Positions 23,793 through 32,727 of a DNA stretch of 64,000 bases are shown in pieces. Position numbers and translations under genes: made by a program. The stretch is from JANXYW01 sp031400455 (GTDB taxonomy: Bacteria; Chloroflexota; Dehalococcoidia; DSTF01; JACRBR01). How positions within the stretch are numbered: position 1 is the stretch's first letter; each line of letters opens with the position of its first letter. The notes below the pieces were generated by a model. The model searched no databases, was not told the origin of the DNA, and saw only the letters and a program-made list of their open reading frames with translations. The stretch covers positions 62,001 through 126,000 of the forward strand of contig JANNPX010000024.1 in assembly GCA_031400455.1 (NCBI GenBank). The letters are read 5' to 3'.

Positions 23793-25088
23793 ATCGAATC
23801 CTCCGAATCTGAATCTGCACTCCTCGTTTCGGACGACGGCCGAACGCTCTTCGGTGACACGTTTCGCGCGCTCCGCAACCGCAACTATCGCCTCTACTAC
23901 ATCGGCCAGTCCATCTCGCTCAGCGGCACCTGGATGCAGACCATCGCCCAGGCGCTGCTCGTCCTTCAGATCACCGATTCGAAGGTCGCTCTCGGCACGG
24001 TCACGCTGCTCCAGTTCCTGCCGATCACTATGTTCGTTCTGTTCGCCGGGGTCATCGCCGATCGCGTCCCCAAGCGCAATTTCATCCTCGTCACGCAGGC
24101 TCTTGCGATGTCCCAAGCGATCACGCTCGCCACACTCGTCTGGTCCGGCAACGTCGAGCTCTGGCACGTCTACGTGCTGGCGCTCGTCCTCGGACTCGCG
24201 AACGCGTTCGAGCAGCCGACGCGCCAGGCGTTCGTCGTCGAGATGGTCGGCAAGGACGATCTGATGAACGCCGTCGCGCTGAACTCGGGCATGTTCAACG
24301 GCGCGCGCCTGATCGGCCCGGGCATCGGCGGGCTGCTCATCGCTGCGTTCGGGCTGAAGTGGGCGTTCGTGCTGAACGGGCTGTCGTTCGTCCCCGTCAT
24401 CACCGGCCTGCTGATGATGGACATGACGCGACTCTACACCGTCGGCAAGAGAGCCGCCGGCAATCCGATCACCGAATTCCGTGAGGGGCTATCGTACGCG
24501 TTTCGTACGCCTGCCGTGATGCTGATCATCATTCTCGTCGCCATCATCGGGACGTTCGGCTACAACTTCACCGTCATGCTTCCGCTGCTCGCGAAGTACG
24601 TACTGGACCAGGGTTCTGCGGGGCTCGGATTCATGACTGCGGCCGTCGGCCTCGGTGCGCTCGTATCAGCGCTCGCGCTGGCCGGCCGCAAAGCCGCGAC
24701 TCGAGAGATGCTCTTCACCGGCAGCATCGGATTCTCGATCATGCTGGCGGCAGTTGCGGCGAGTCAGTGGTTCCTGGTGACGCTGCTCTTCCTGTTCTTA
24801 CTCGGCATCGCGAATACGGCCTTCGCCGCCACCGCGAACACCTCGCTCCAGCTCGCTACGCCGGACTACCTGCGCGGCCGCGTCATGTCGCTCTACATGC
24901 TGCTCTTCGCCGGCTCCACGCCGATCGGCGGCTTCCTCACCGGATACATGGCGGAACACCTCGGCGTCTCCACCGCCATCGGCATCAACGCGGGCGCTTG
25001 CGGCATCGGCGTCGCCGCTGGCCTGCTCTACTTCTTCTCGCACCGCACCAGCATCGCCAGCACGAGCATCAGCACCGCCCCGGCGTAG
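23793..25088 (+). CDS. MFS transporter (DHA3/EntS-like) with non-canonical start
   Basis: A major facilitator exporter with twelve predicted helices. The frame is open from the TAG at 23781 and the family's N-terminal block, FRALRNRNYRLYYIGQSISL and GTWMQ, lies before the first Met (23934). That internal Met would cut off helix 1. Between 23784 and 23934 there is no in-frame ATG, GTG or TTG. The best candidate is ATC at 23793, with GAGGAG (23775-23780) 12 bases upstream, giving 431 residues, a normal length. The motif A region (GVIADRVPKRN) is intact. Substrate unknown. A lost start codon (pseudogene or sequence error) is the alternative. Confidence 0.75.
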   Translation: MESSESESALLVSDDGRTLFGDTFRALRNRNYRLYYIGQSISLSGTWMQTIAQALLVLQITDSKVALGTVTLLQFLPITMFVLFAGVIADRVPKRNFILVTQALAMSQAITLATLVWSGNVELWHVYVLALVLGLANAFEQPTRQAFVVEMVGKDDLMNAVALNSGMFNGARLIGPGIGGLLIAAFGLKWAFVLNGLSFVPVITGLLMMDMTRLYTVGKRAAGNPITEFREGLSYAFRTPAVMLIIILVAIIGTFGYNFTVMLPLLAKYVLDQGSAGLGFMTAAVGLGALVSALALAGRKAATREMLFTGSIGFSIMLAAVAASQWFLVTLLFLFLLGIANTAFAATANTSLQLATPDYLRGRVMSLYMLLFAGSTPIGGFLTGYMAEHLGVSTAIGINAGACGIGVAAGLLYFFSHRTSIASTSISTAPA

Positions 25089-25264
25089 CGGGTTGGAAGC
25101 GGGGCGCCCGCGCAGCGGGCGGGGATGCGGGAAACGGGAAGCGAGAGGCGGGATCGGGCGCACGCGGGCTCACGCCATACCATCGCGCGTGTAGTTGTGG
25201 GTCCGGACGTGAGCGCGAATGGGGGTCTGTACTCCGGTTGGCGGGGATCCTGCCAGACTGGAGA

Positions 25265-25291
25265 AGATTCTTCGCTGCGCTCTGAATGACA
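25265..25291. repeat. GTCATCCTGAGCG-type dispersed repeat, copy 2 (inverted)
   Basis: AGATTCTTCGCTGCGCTCTG followed by AATGACA is the reverse complement of a TGTCATTCAGAGCGCAGCGA-type unit, related to the element at 21655-21682. It lies in the 249-bp gap 25089-25337. The ends of that gap carry GGATGCGGGAAACGGGA-like and complementary TCCCGCATCCCGTCTCCCGC sequences, so the whole gap may be a composite repeat. No gene was seen in the gap. Confidence 0.5.
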
Positions 25292-25337
25292 AGCCACCGT
25301 CTCCCGCATCCCGTCTCCCGCTTCCTACGTCCATCGC

Positions 25338-26540
25338 CTACGGGATCGCCCCCGCCTCCTTCATCGCGATGATGGCTTCCCAGTCGTGCCCCATCTCCAG
25401 CAACACCTCCTCGGTGTGCTGCCCCAGCTCCGGCGGCAGCCCGCGCGGTCCGGCCGGCGTGCCGTAGAAGTCGACGGGCGTGTTCACGATCGGGATATCG
25501 CCGTCCGCGCCGCTGACATGCGTGAATGCGCCCGACGCCTGCATCACGGGATCTTGAAGCGCCTGCGTGATCGTGTTCACGGGCGCCCACCACACGTTGT
25601 TCGCGTCCAGAATCGCGCCCCACTCGTCCATCGTGCGCTTGGCGAACTCGCCGTCCAACTCCTGTACCAGCGACGCCGCGTTCTCGCGCCGTGCGACGAT
25701 ATTGCTCCAGCGCGCGTCGTCCTTCACATCCTCGCGGTCAATCGCGCGGAGCAGGTCCGGCCAGTGGCGGTCGCCCTGCAGCAGCAGCAGCCAGATCCAG
25801 CGCTCATCCTTCGTCTGGAAGCAGTTGATGATCGGATTCGGCGCGTGGAAGCGGTCGTACGGGGTCGTCTTCGCCCCGATCCGCATCTCCAGCGCATAGT
25901 CCCATCCCATCATGTACACGCCCGTACGGATCAGCGAAGCGCCAACGCGCTGCCCCTCGCCCGACCGCTCGCGCTTAAAGAGCGCCGCCGAGATCGCCGC
26001 GGCCGCGCTCAGGCCCGTCATGTGGTCGCCCATGCCGCCACGCTGCTGCGGGATCGGCGCGCCGGGCGGCGTCAGCGCCGCGCCGATGCCCGATCGCGAC
26101 CAGAACGCCCCGATGTCGTACGACGCGCGGTTCGCGTCCGGGCTGTCCGCCCCGTGTCCCGTCACCTGACAGTAAACGATGCGCGGATTCGTCGCGCGCA
26201 CCTCGTCGTATGAAAGTCCGAACTGCTCGCACACCCGTGGCCGCATGTTGCTGACAAACACGTCGGCCTCGTTCACCAGCCGCTGCGCCAGCGCTCGCCC
26301 TTGCTCGTTCTCCAGGTTCAGGCAGATGCTCCGCTTGCCACGATTGTCGATCTCGAACGGCGGGTTCACCGGCACCGACGCTCCCAGCGCGCTGGCGAAC
26401 AGCCCCCGAAACGGGTCCCCCGTCGGGGGCTCGATCTTTACGACATCGGCTCCCCAGTCGCAGAGGATCGCCGCCGCCGATGGCCCTGCCACCCACACGC
26501 CCATCTCGACAACCTTGATGCCCTCCATCGGACCCGACAT
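25338..26540 (-). CDS. CaiB/BaiF family CoA transferase
   Basis: A 400-residue class III CoA transferase, which moves CoA between organic acids through a glutamyl/aspartyl anhydride mechanism. The N-terminal block (V-V-E-M-G-V-W-V-A-G-P, L-C-D-W-G-A-D-V-V-K-I-E-P-P-T-G-D-P), D-N-R-G-K-R-S-I-x-L-N-L and the GGMGDHMTGLSAA segment (about residues 168-180), which carries the expected catalytic Asp, are all present. The substrate pair cannot be inferred. It stands apart from the two CoA transferases at 43-45.6 kb and is not a close duplicate of either. Start ATG 26540, 14 codons before the conserved core. Confidence 0.9.
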   Translation of the reverse strand: MSGPMEGIKVVEMGVWVAGPSAAAILCDWGADVVKIEPPTGDPFRGLFASALGASVPVNPPFEIDNRGKRSICLNLENEQGRALAQRLVNEADVFVSNMRPRVCEQFGLSYDEVRATNPRIVYCQVTGHGADSPDANRASYDIGAFWSRSGIGAALTPPGAPIPQQRGGMGDHMTGLSAAAAISAALFKRERSGEGQRVGASLIRTGVYMMGWDYALEMRIGAKTTPYDRFHAPNPIINCFQTKDERWIWLLLLQGDRHWPDLLRAIDREDVKDDARWSNIVARRENAASLVQELDGEFAKRTMDEWGAILDANNVWWAPVNTITQALQDPVMQASGAFTHVSGADGDIPIVNTPVDFYGTPAGPRGLPPELGQHTEEVLLEMGHDWEAIIAMKEAGAIP

Positions 26541-26615
26541 GGCGCCTCCTCATGCTGCACGTAACGAGTGGGCTGATTATAGGCGTGGCGCAACGAACAC
26601 GCAGCGGCGCCGCGG

Positions 26616-27584
26616 CTAGAGCGGCTTCACGTAGAACCGCCCGCGGTCCGCCACCTCGAACCCGCACGACGGGTAGAGCCGCATCGCCCGCTCGTTCACG
26701 CTCGCGGTACTGACGAGGGCCCGGCGCATCCCGCGGTCTCGCAGCCGTTGCAAGGCTTCGAAGATCACCTCACGCGCGAGGCCGCGGCCGGCGAACTCCG
26801 GCCTCGTGCCGACCGGCTCGAAGGTCGCCACGCCGTTCGTCCCGTCCACCCAGCAGATGCAGTAACTGACGAGCCTCCCGTCGCCGGACTCGATGACCAC
26901 GTCGAGATCCTGTTGGTAGAGCGGCGCGCCCCGCAACCGGCGATACGCCTCGACAGTCGCGCTCGACGGACCCCAGACCGACCACGCATCGCGGTGGAGG
27001 TCTACTCGCTGTTCAAGATCGGCGTCCGTCGCGTGTCGCAGGCGCATCCCCTCGGGCAGGCGGCTCTCCGGAATCGCAACGTCCAGCGAGCGCGCGTAGT
27101 AGGTTGCACCACCATCGTCCGCCTCGTACCCGTGCCGCCTCAGGGCGGCGATCCGCGCGACGTCGCTCTCGAGCGCTGTCGTGGCGATCGTCTGTTCGCC
27201 GAGCGCGGCGTACGCGCGCGGTGTGTCCGGCGCGCCTTCGCGCAGCAACTCACCGCGCCGCCCCTCGGACCACGCCAGCATCTCGGAGAGCAGCGCGTGA
27301 TCGAGCGTGCTGCGGGCGCTCACATCGAACTCGAAGCGGAGCGGCGGTTCGAACAGCACGAAGCCCGCAAGCACGCCGTCGTCAAACCAGAGCCGAATAT
27401 CGTCTACGACGTCCGCGCCAACGTACGGAAACACCTGCCAGACGATGTCGCCGGCATGCCAGTACGTTGTTCCGGGAGAACGCGCCGCCGTCGCTCGCCG
27501 CGCGAACTCGATCAGCAGCTCCAGATCCGATTCTCCCACGAAGGCGCGCGATACCAACGACACGGTCGTACTCCGAACGAACAT
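26616..27584 (-). CDS. GNAT family N-acetyltransferase (tandem-domain)
   Basis: A 322-residue protein with two acetyltransferase-like halves. The C-terminal half has the acetyl-CoA binding signature: P-E-F-A-G-R-G-L-A-R-E-V-I-F-E-A (about residues 263-278, R-x-x-G-x-G/A type) and then N-E-R-A-M-R-L-Y-P-S-C-G-F near 299-311. The N-terminal half appears degenerate. Tandem GNATs of this size are common in Actinobacteria and Chloroflexota; substrate unknown. It lies between the CoA transferase and the degenerate GGDEF gene on the same strand, 19 bp from the latter, perhaps one unit. Confidence 0.8.
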   Translation of the reverse strand: MFVRSTTVSLVSRAFVGESDLELLIEFARRATAARSPGTTYWHAGDIVWQVFPYVGADVVDDIRLWFDDGVLAGFVLFEPPLRFEFDVSARSTLDHALLSEMLAWSEGRRGELLREGAPDTPRAYAALGEQTIATTALESDVARIAALRRHGYEADDGGATYYARSLDVAIPESRLPEGMRLRHATDADLEQRVDLHRDAWSVWGPSSATVEAYRRLRGAPLYQQDLDVVIESGDGRLVSYCICWVDGTNGVATFEPVGTRPEFAGRGLAREVIFEALQRLRDRGMRRALVSTASVNERAMRLYPSCGFEVADRGRFYVKPL

Positions 27585-27603
27585 TGAGAAGGCGGGCGGT
27601 GTT

Positions 27604-28206
27604 CTACGCGGCTTCCGCGCGAGATCCGCGCAACAGCGGGTGCCGCCGGTTCAGCAACGATTCTATCGCCTTGCGGTCCTCCGGGAACGTGATCACGGTC
27701 ACTTCGCCGCGCGGCAGCGCAATGTGTGCGCCCGCCGCGTTGACGTCGCGCAGCAGCACGCCGGTAAGGTGCTCGCGCAGAAGCGCCATGTGGTCGCCCG
27801 CGACCAAATCGCGCTTGCACTCGTGCAGGATCTCCTTCACGAGCGATTCGGCGCGCGGCCGATCCTGAGGCGCCAGGTCGAAGAGCAGCACGGAGAAGTG
27901 CTGCCCGCTGCTCTTGGCGTGCATCAGCTCGCGTTCGACGTGACCGAAAAACTGCTCCGCGCCGAAGTCGTGCGGTTGTGCCGGCGGGGCGCCGGGTGCA
28001 TTCGGCCCGCCCTCGCGCTCCGTCTGCGCCTCATGCGCCTCCCCGCTGCCGCCACGATCCCTGATGCCGAGCTGTCCGAGGAAGACGCGATCGTGCGGCG
28101 CCGGCAACTCCACGACGATAAGCCCCTCTGGGATCGGACGGTCGAGGTCCAGCATCACCTCGACGGACTCTCCCGTCAGCGGATTGACCAGGGCATAGAA
28201 CGGCAT
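27604..28206 (-). CDS. degenerate GGDEF-like protein (no catalytic motif)
   Basis: A 200-residue protein. The C-terminal part (about residues 90-195) resembles a GGDEF domain fold: F-F-G-H-V-E-R-E-L-M-H-A-K-S-S-G-Q-H-F-S-V-L-L-F-D-L recalls the start of diguanylate cyclase domains, but the GG(D/E)EF loop is absent and there is no metal-binding Asp pair. The N-terminal part (about 1-50) is a small beta-rich segment (NPLTGESVEVMLDLDRPIPE). It shares this degeneracy with the protein at 41931-42563. ATG 28206 is preferred over ATG 28215 because GAGG lies 9 bases before it. Perhaps a nucleotide-binding or scaffold role. Confidence 0.55.
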   Translation of the reverse strand: MPFYALVNPLTGESVEVMLDLDRPIPEGLIVVELPAPHDRVFLGQLGIRDRGGSGEAHEAQTEREGGPNAPGAPPAQPHDFGAEQFFGHVERELMHAKSSGQHFSVLLFDLAPQDRPRAESLVKEILHECKRDLVAGDHMALLREHLTGVLLRDVNAAGAHIALPRGEVTVITFPEDRKAIESLLNRRHPLLRGSRAEAA

Positions 28207-28393
28207 GAGCGACATCCTCGCATCTGCGGCGCTGCTACTAAGAACATCGACCGCAACGGAGGGCACGGCAAGGCGCGCGCGCCCCGGTTGAGCGCGATTG
28301 TGCCGAACCGGGTCGCGTCTCGTTTTGCCCCGGAGCATTATATGCAGTAGCTTGTTTGAAGCTAGTGAGTGCCCGGGACAGGACGCGCATCGC

Positions 28394-29860
28394 ATGAGCC
28401 GCATCGAATACAAGTACATCGTGGCGATGCTCGCGGTCTTCGCGATCTTCATGGAGCTGCTCGACTCCACCGTCGTCAACGTCGCCGTGCCCACCCTCGG
28501 CCGCGACTTCGATGTCCAGAGCGCCTCAACGATCCAGTGGGTGATCACCGGCTACCTGCTCAGCCTCGCCGTCTTCATCCCGATCAGCGGCTGGGCGGGT
28601 GACCGCTTCGGCACGAAGAAGATCTTCATGTTCGCGCTTGCGGTGTTCACCGGCGCTTCGGCGCTGTGCGCCATCGCCTGGAATATCGAATCGCTGATCG
28701 CGTTCCGCACCCTTCAGGGCGTCGGCGGCGGCATGCTCTCTCCCGTCGCCTTCACAACCCTTTGGAGAGCATTCCCTCCCGCGGAGCGTTCGCGGGCCGC
28801 CGGCATCATGGTCGTCCCGGCAGCGGTTGCGCCCGCCAGCGGCCCGATCATCGGCGGCCTCCTGCTGAAATATCTCTCGTGGCACTGGATCTTCATCGTC
28901 AACGTGCCGATCGGTGCCGCCGCGCTGGTCATCACATTCTTCTACCTCAAGGAGCACACGGAGCCAAACCCGGGTCGCTTCGACCCGTACGGATTCGCCC
29001 TCTCTGCTTCCGGGCTCGCGTCGCTGTTGTACGCCCTCGCGCAGGCCGGCGAACACGGCTTCGGCGATGCGACGGTGCTCGCCTTCGGTATCGCGGGTCT
29101 GGCGCTCACCACGGCGTTCGTCGTCGTGGAGTTGCGCATCAAGGAGCCGATGCTCGATGTCCGCATCTTCAAGAACGCGCTCTTCCGCGCCTGCAACCTC
29201 GCGTGGTTGGTCACGATGTTGTCGTTCAGTTCGATGATTTTCCTCCTCACACTCCAACTGCAAGCTGAACGCGGCCTCTCTCCGCTCGAGGCGGGGTTCG
29301 TCGTCTTCACTATGGCGATCGGTGTGATGCTCATCGCGCAGCCGGCGAGCCGCATCTACCGCACCGTCGGACCGCGCCGCATGATCGCGCTCGGCCTGGC
29401 GATCTCAGCGGCGACCTACCTGGGGCTCGCATTCGTGGACCTCGGGACGAGCGTCTGGACGCTGCGCGCGCTGATGTTCTTCCGCGGCCTCGGCTTCGGC
29501 CTCGTGCTCGTCCCGCTACAGGCAGCGACGTATGCCACCGTCTCGCCCTCGGAGACGGGCCGCGCGACGGCGGTCTACAACTCCGCCAGCCAGTTCGCGT
29601 CCAGCCTCGGCGTCGCCGTCGCCGCCTCGCTTCTCACGAGCCGCCTCGCCCACCACGATGCGCAACTCGGCAACCCGGCCACGACCACTGGCGCCCTCGA
29701 CGCATTTCAGGACACGTTCCTCGTCCTCGGTATCGTCGCCCTCATCGGTGTAGGCGTAGCGTTCTTCATCAGCGACCGGGCCGCCGCCCCGACGATGAAC
29801 ACCCGCATAGATGCAGTCAACGATGACACGGAAGCAGCGGCAATGCCCGCGGGCCACTAG
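28394..29860 (+). CDS. MFS multidrug exporter, DHA2 (14-TM, EmrB/QacA) family
   Basis: A 488-residue proton-driven drug exporter of the 14-helix type. The N-terminal segment FMELLDSTVVNVAVPTLGRD (motif D1, about residues 17-36) and WVITGYLLSLAVFIPISGW are diagnostic of DHA2. Motif A (G-D-R-F-G-T-K-K, about 75-82) and motif C (about 140-160, A-P-A-S-G-P-I-I-G-G) are present. ATG 28394 is preferred; the frame continues upstream to 28298 without conservation. There is no emrA-type adaptor next to it, as expected for a single-membrane cell. Substrate unknown. Confidence 0.92.
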   Translation: MSRIEYKYIVAMLAVFAIFMELLDSTVVNVAVPTLGRDFDVQSASTIQWVITGYLLSLAVFIPISGWAGDRFGTKKIFMFALAVFTGASALCAIAWNIESLIAFRTLQGVGGGMLSPVAFTTLWRAFPPAERSRAAGIMVVPAAVAPASGPIIGGLLLKYLSWHWIFIVNVPIGAAALVITFFYLKEHTEPNPGRFDPYGFALSASGLASLLYALAQAGEHGFGDATVLAFGIAGLALTTAFVVVELRIKEPMLDVRIFKNALFRACNLAWLVTMLSFSSMIFLLTLQLQAERGLSPLEAGFVVFTMAIGVMLIAQPASRIYRTVGPRRMIALGLAISAATYLGLAFVDLGTSVWTLRALMFFRGLGFGLVLVPLQAATYATVSPSETGRATAVYNSASQFASSLGVAVAASLLTSRLAHHDAQLGNPATTTGALDAFQDTFLVLGIVALIGVGVAFFISDRAAAPTMNTRIDAVNDDTEAAAMPAGH

Positions 29861-29885
29861 CCGCCGCCTCGATCGCGATCGTGTT

Positions 29886-29990
29886 GTAGGAGCGGACCCG
29901 TGTGCCCGCCCTCCCCGTGTGCCCGCCACCTAACCGCGGACACCAACCACCAGCTCTTCCCTCTGTGTAATCTGTGAAATCTGTGGTTCC
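29886..29990. repeat. intergenic repeat pieces between MFS and LOG genes
   Basis: GTAGGAGCGGACCCGTGTGC and the following CCGCC (29886-29910), a partial second copy at 29914-29927 (CCGTGTGCCCGCC), and CTGTGTAATCTGTGAAATCT with GTGGTTCC after it (29963-29990). Both motif types are dispersed intergenic repeats in other bacterial genomes by recollection. No coding frame is credible here. Confidence 0.4.
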
Positions 29991-30008
29991 AACCAACGGG
30001 GAGCAGCA

Positions 30009-30806
30009 ATGCCCGACGATCCCGCGCACAACGGCACCGGCGGCACCGGATGGAAGTCCGGCATGCCTGTCGGTGCGCCGCCCAGGGACGGAAGACGCGA
30101 ACGCCAGTTCCTCGCCGGCCCGCAGTCGCGCCTTGCCGAACTCTGGTTCGCGATCAAGGTCCTGGTCGAGATGATCCGCGGCTTCCGCTCCCTCCACTTC
30201 ATCGGCCCGTGCGTCACCGTCTTCGGCTCCGCGCGATTCAAGGAGGACCACCGCTACTACGCGCTCGCTCGCGATGTTGGCTCGCGGCTTGCGGGCGCGG
30301 GCTTCACCGTGATGACCGGCGGCGGCCCGGGCTGCATGGAGGCGGCGAACCGCGGCGCGAAGGACGCGGGAGGGCGCTCCGTCGGCTGCAACATCGAGCT
30401 GCCGAAGGAGCAGGCTCCGAACCCGTACCTCGATGTGATGGTGAACTTCCGTCACTTCTTCGTCCGGAAAGTCATGCTCGTCAAGTACTCCTACGCCTTC
30501 ATCGCGCTCCCCGGCGGCTTCGGCACCTACGACGAAGTCTTCGAGGCGGCGACGCTGATCCAGACCGGCAAGATCAAGCAGTTCCCGATCGTCCTCGTCG
30601 GCCGCGACTACTGGCAGCCGCTGCTCGATGCTCTTCGCGGCACGCTGCTCGCCGAAGGCACGATCGACCCGGCAGACCTGGCGATCCTCTTCGTCACGGA
30701 CTCGCCCGACGAAGCCGTCGCGCACGTCCGGGACGTCGCGATGTCGAAGTTCGGGCTGAAGTACGGCGCGCAGAAGGTGCGGCGGCGGTGGTGGCTGTTC
30801 GAGTAA
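30009..30806 (+). CDS. LOG-family protein (TIGR00730, Rossmann-fold nucleotide hydrolase)
   Basis: A 265-residue protein with GGGPGCMEAANRGA (about residues 105-118) and LPGGFGTYDEVFEA (about 166-179), the P-G-G-x-G-T-x-x-E motif of LOG proteins, which remove ribose 5-phosphate from nucleoside monophosphates such as AMP or cytokinin nucleotides. The first 45 residues are a Gly/Pro/Arg-rich tail not found in the core. The ATG is supported by GGGGAG 5-7 bases upstream. In bacteria the family is often just nucleotide housekeeping; a hormone role cannot be claimed. Confidence 0.88.
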   Translation: MPDDPAHNGTGGTGWKSGMPVGAPPRDGRRERQFLAGPQSRLAELWFAIKVLVEMIRGFRSLHFIGPCVTVFGSARFKEDHRYYALARDVGSRLAGAGFTVMTGGGPGCMEAANRGAKDAGGRSVGCNIELPKEQAPNPYLDVMVNFRHFFVRKVMLVKYSYAFIALPGGFGTYDEVFEAATLIQTGKIKQFPIVLVGRDYWQPLLDALRGTLLAEGTIDPADLAILFVTDSPDEAVAHVRDVAMSKFGLKYGAQKVRRRWWLFE

Positions 30807-30865
30807 CGCCGATGTCATAACGCGCTGAGCGTGTCGCTGGTTCGACACCCGCACCCGCCGCCCGA

Positions 30866-30871
30866 TACAAT
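30866..30871 (+). promoter_or_regulatory. -10 element of a probably leaderless recJ promoter
   Basis: TACAAT with TCGACA 18 bp upstream forms a reasonable promoter only 8 bases before the recJ ATG. Transcription would begin at or beside the start codon, giving a leaderless message. There is no Shine-Dalgarno sequence. The dgt gene has the same TACAATCGC arrangement. Confidence 0.5.
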
Positions 30872-30879
30872 CGCACTCG

Positions 30880-32631
30880 ATGGTCATCTCCGCGTCGCAG
30901 GAAGCGCGTGCTGCAGACGATCGCCCGGCTACGACGCGCCGGCGGTGGCGCGGACGGCTCGGCCCCGGCGGTGATGCCCGGCCTGACGCGATCCCGCAGG
31001 GCGATTGGCCCGATCTCGTCGGCCGCTTGCTCGCGCTGCGCGGCATCACCGATGCGGCAACCGCTGAGACGTTTCTCGGCAAGCCTGCCGCTCAGCCCGA
31101 GTGCACTGCACTGCCTGATATCGATATCGCGATCGATCGCCTCGTCCACGCCACGCGTGCGGGTGAGCGCGTCGCCGTGTACGGCGACTTCGATGTCGAC
31201 GGCGTCACGTCGGCAGCGCAGCTCTGCGAGGCGCTGTCGTCGCTCGGTGCATCGCCCGTGCCGTACATTCCCGATCGATTCAGCGAGGGATACGGGCTGA
31301 ACATCGCTGCCATCGAGTCGCTGCATGGCGACGGCGCGACGCTGCTCGTCACGGCCGATTGCGGCACCAGTTCCATCGACGAAGTAGCGCGCGCGCGCGC
31401 GCTCGGGATGGACGTGATCATTCTCGACCACCACACCGTGCCGCCCGAGCTGCCCGACGCCACGGCGCTGGTCAATCCGCGCGTGCTCGGCGCTGCGCCC
31501 GGCGGGCTGCTGGAGCTGGCGACCGCCGGGCTGGCGTTCCACGTCGCCGCCGCGTTGCATGCGGCCTGCGACCGCCCGTTCGATGCTGATGCATATCTCG
31601 ACGTCGCCGCACTCGGCACCGTCTGCGACATGGCGCCCCTGATCGATGAGAATCGACGCCTCGTACGCGCCGGGCTACCTGCTATCGCCCGGACGCGCCG
31701 CCCTGGGCTGCGGGCGCTGATGGAGGTCTCGCGCGTCGACGTGTCGGCGCTGACCGGAGAGGACATCGGGTACAAACTCGGCCCGCGCCTCAACGCGGCG
31801 GGTCGTATCTCGCACGCTAAGCTCGCGCTCGAGCTGCTGATGACGCGCGACGAAGATCGCGGCCGCGAACTGGCGCAGCAGCTCGACGCGCTCAACCGCG
31901 AGCGTCAGGAGCGCACGCAGCAGGCCGTCGATCTGGCGACGGCAATGGTCGAAGAGGCGGGCGCGCCGCCGGCGCTGATCATGGTCGGCCACGAGGACTT
32001 CTCGTCCGGTATCGTCGGGCTGATCGCGTCGAAGCTCGTGAACCTGTACGGACGGCCAGCCGTGGCGTATGAGCGCGGCGCCGAGACGAGCCGCGCGAGT
32101 TGCCGCAGCATCGACGAGTTTCACATCACGGACGCGATGCGCTCGCGGCCGGATCTGTTCCTGCGCTTCGGCGGCCACCGCGCCGCGGCTGGCTTCACGG
32201 TCGAGACGGCGCGGCTTGATGAAGTGTGCGAGCACCTCATCGCGGAAGCCGAGCGCGAACTCGCCGGCCGCGAGTTGGCGCCGATCCTTGAGATCGACTG
32301 CAACCTGCCGCTGCGTCAACTGCGCGGCGAAGAGATCCGCTGGCTGACGCGCGTCGGCCCATTCGGCATCGGCAACCCGCAGCCGATGTTCCTCGCGCGC
32401 GGCGTGACCGTCGTGGATGCGCGGACCGTCGGCAGTGGCGACAAACACCTCAAGCTCCGCCTGCGGGAGGGCGGCGTCACCTGGCCCGCCATCGCCTTCG
32501 ACCTCGGCGCGTTCGCAGCCGGCCGCGGCGACCGGATCGACATCGTCTACGCGCTGGATGTCGGCCGCAGCGACGGCGCGCTGGAGATCCGCGTCGAAGA
32601 CATGCGCCTCTCCGTCGATCCGGCGACCTGA
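30880..32631 (+). CDS. recJ: Single-stranded-DNA-specific exonuclease RecJ
   Basis: A 5'-3' ssDNA exonuclease in recombination and mismatch repair. AVYGDFDVDGVTSAA (about residues 98-112, motif I), TADCGTSSIDE (motif II), LDHHTVPPELP (about 184-194, the DHH motif) and the DHHA1 glycine motif FGGHRAAAGFTVE (about 428-440) are present, followed by the OB-fold C-terminal domain. The length, 583 residues, is normal. The first 25 residues are low-complexity and may not be conserved. The start is the ATG 8 bases after TACAAT. Confidence 0.95.
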   Translation: MVISASQEARAADDRPATTRRRWRGRLGPGGDARPDAIPQGDWPDLVGRLLALRGITDAATAETFLGKPAAQPECTALPDIDIAIDRLVHATRAGERVAVYGDFDVDGVTSAAQLCEALSSLGASPVPYIPDRFSEGYGLNIAAIESLHGDGATLLVTADCGTSSIDEVARARALGMDVIILDHHTVPPELPDATALVNPRVLGAAPGGLLELATAGLAFHVAAALHAACDRPFDADAYLDVAALGTVCDMAPLIDENRRLVRAGLPAIARTRRPGLRALMEVSRVDVSALTGEDIGYKLGPRLNAAGRISHAKLALELLMTRDEDRGRELAQQLDALNRERQERTQQAVDLATAMVEEAGAPPALIMVGHEDFSSGIVGLIASKLVNLYGRPAVAYERGAETSRASCRSIDEFHITDAMRSRPDLFLRFGGHRAAAGFTVETARLDEVCEHLIAEAERELAGRELAPILEIDCNLPLRQLRGEEIRWLTRVGPFGIGNPQPMFLARGVTVVDARTVGSGDKHLKLRLREGGVTWPAIAFDLGAFAAGRGDRIDIVYALDVGRSDGALEIRVEDMRLSVDPAT

Positions 32632-32653
32632 TCGGCGTACGCACTTCGTAGCC

Positions 32654-32678
32654 GTAGCGCGGGCTTTCCAGCCCGCGC
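32654..32678. repeat. GTAGCGCGGGCTTTC-type GC hairpin repeat
   Basis: GTAGCGCGGGCTTTCCAGCC followed by CGCGC; stem GCGCGGGCT with AGCCCGCGC. It is the same family as 12329-12347, in the 282-bp gap between recJ and the PIG-L gene. Confidence 0.65.
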
Positions 32679-32727
32679 GGTCTCCGATCCGCGCGGCATC
32701 AATCCACACAACGCGCGCGAACCCCTC

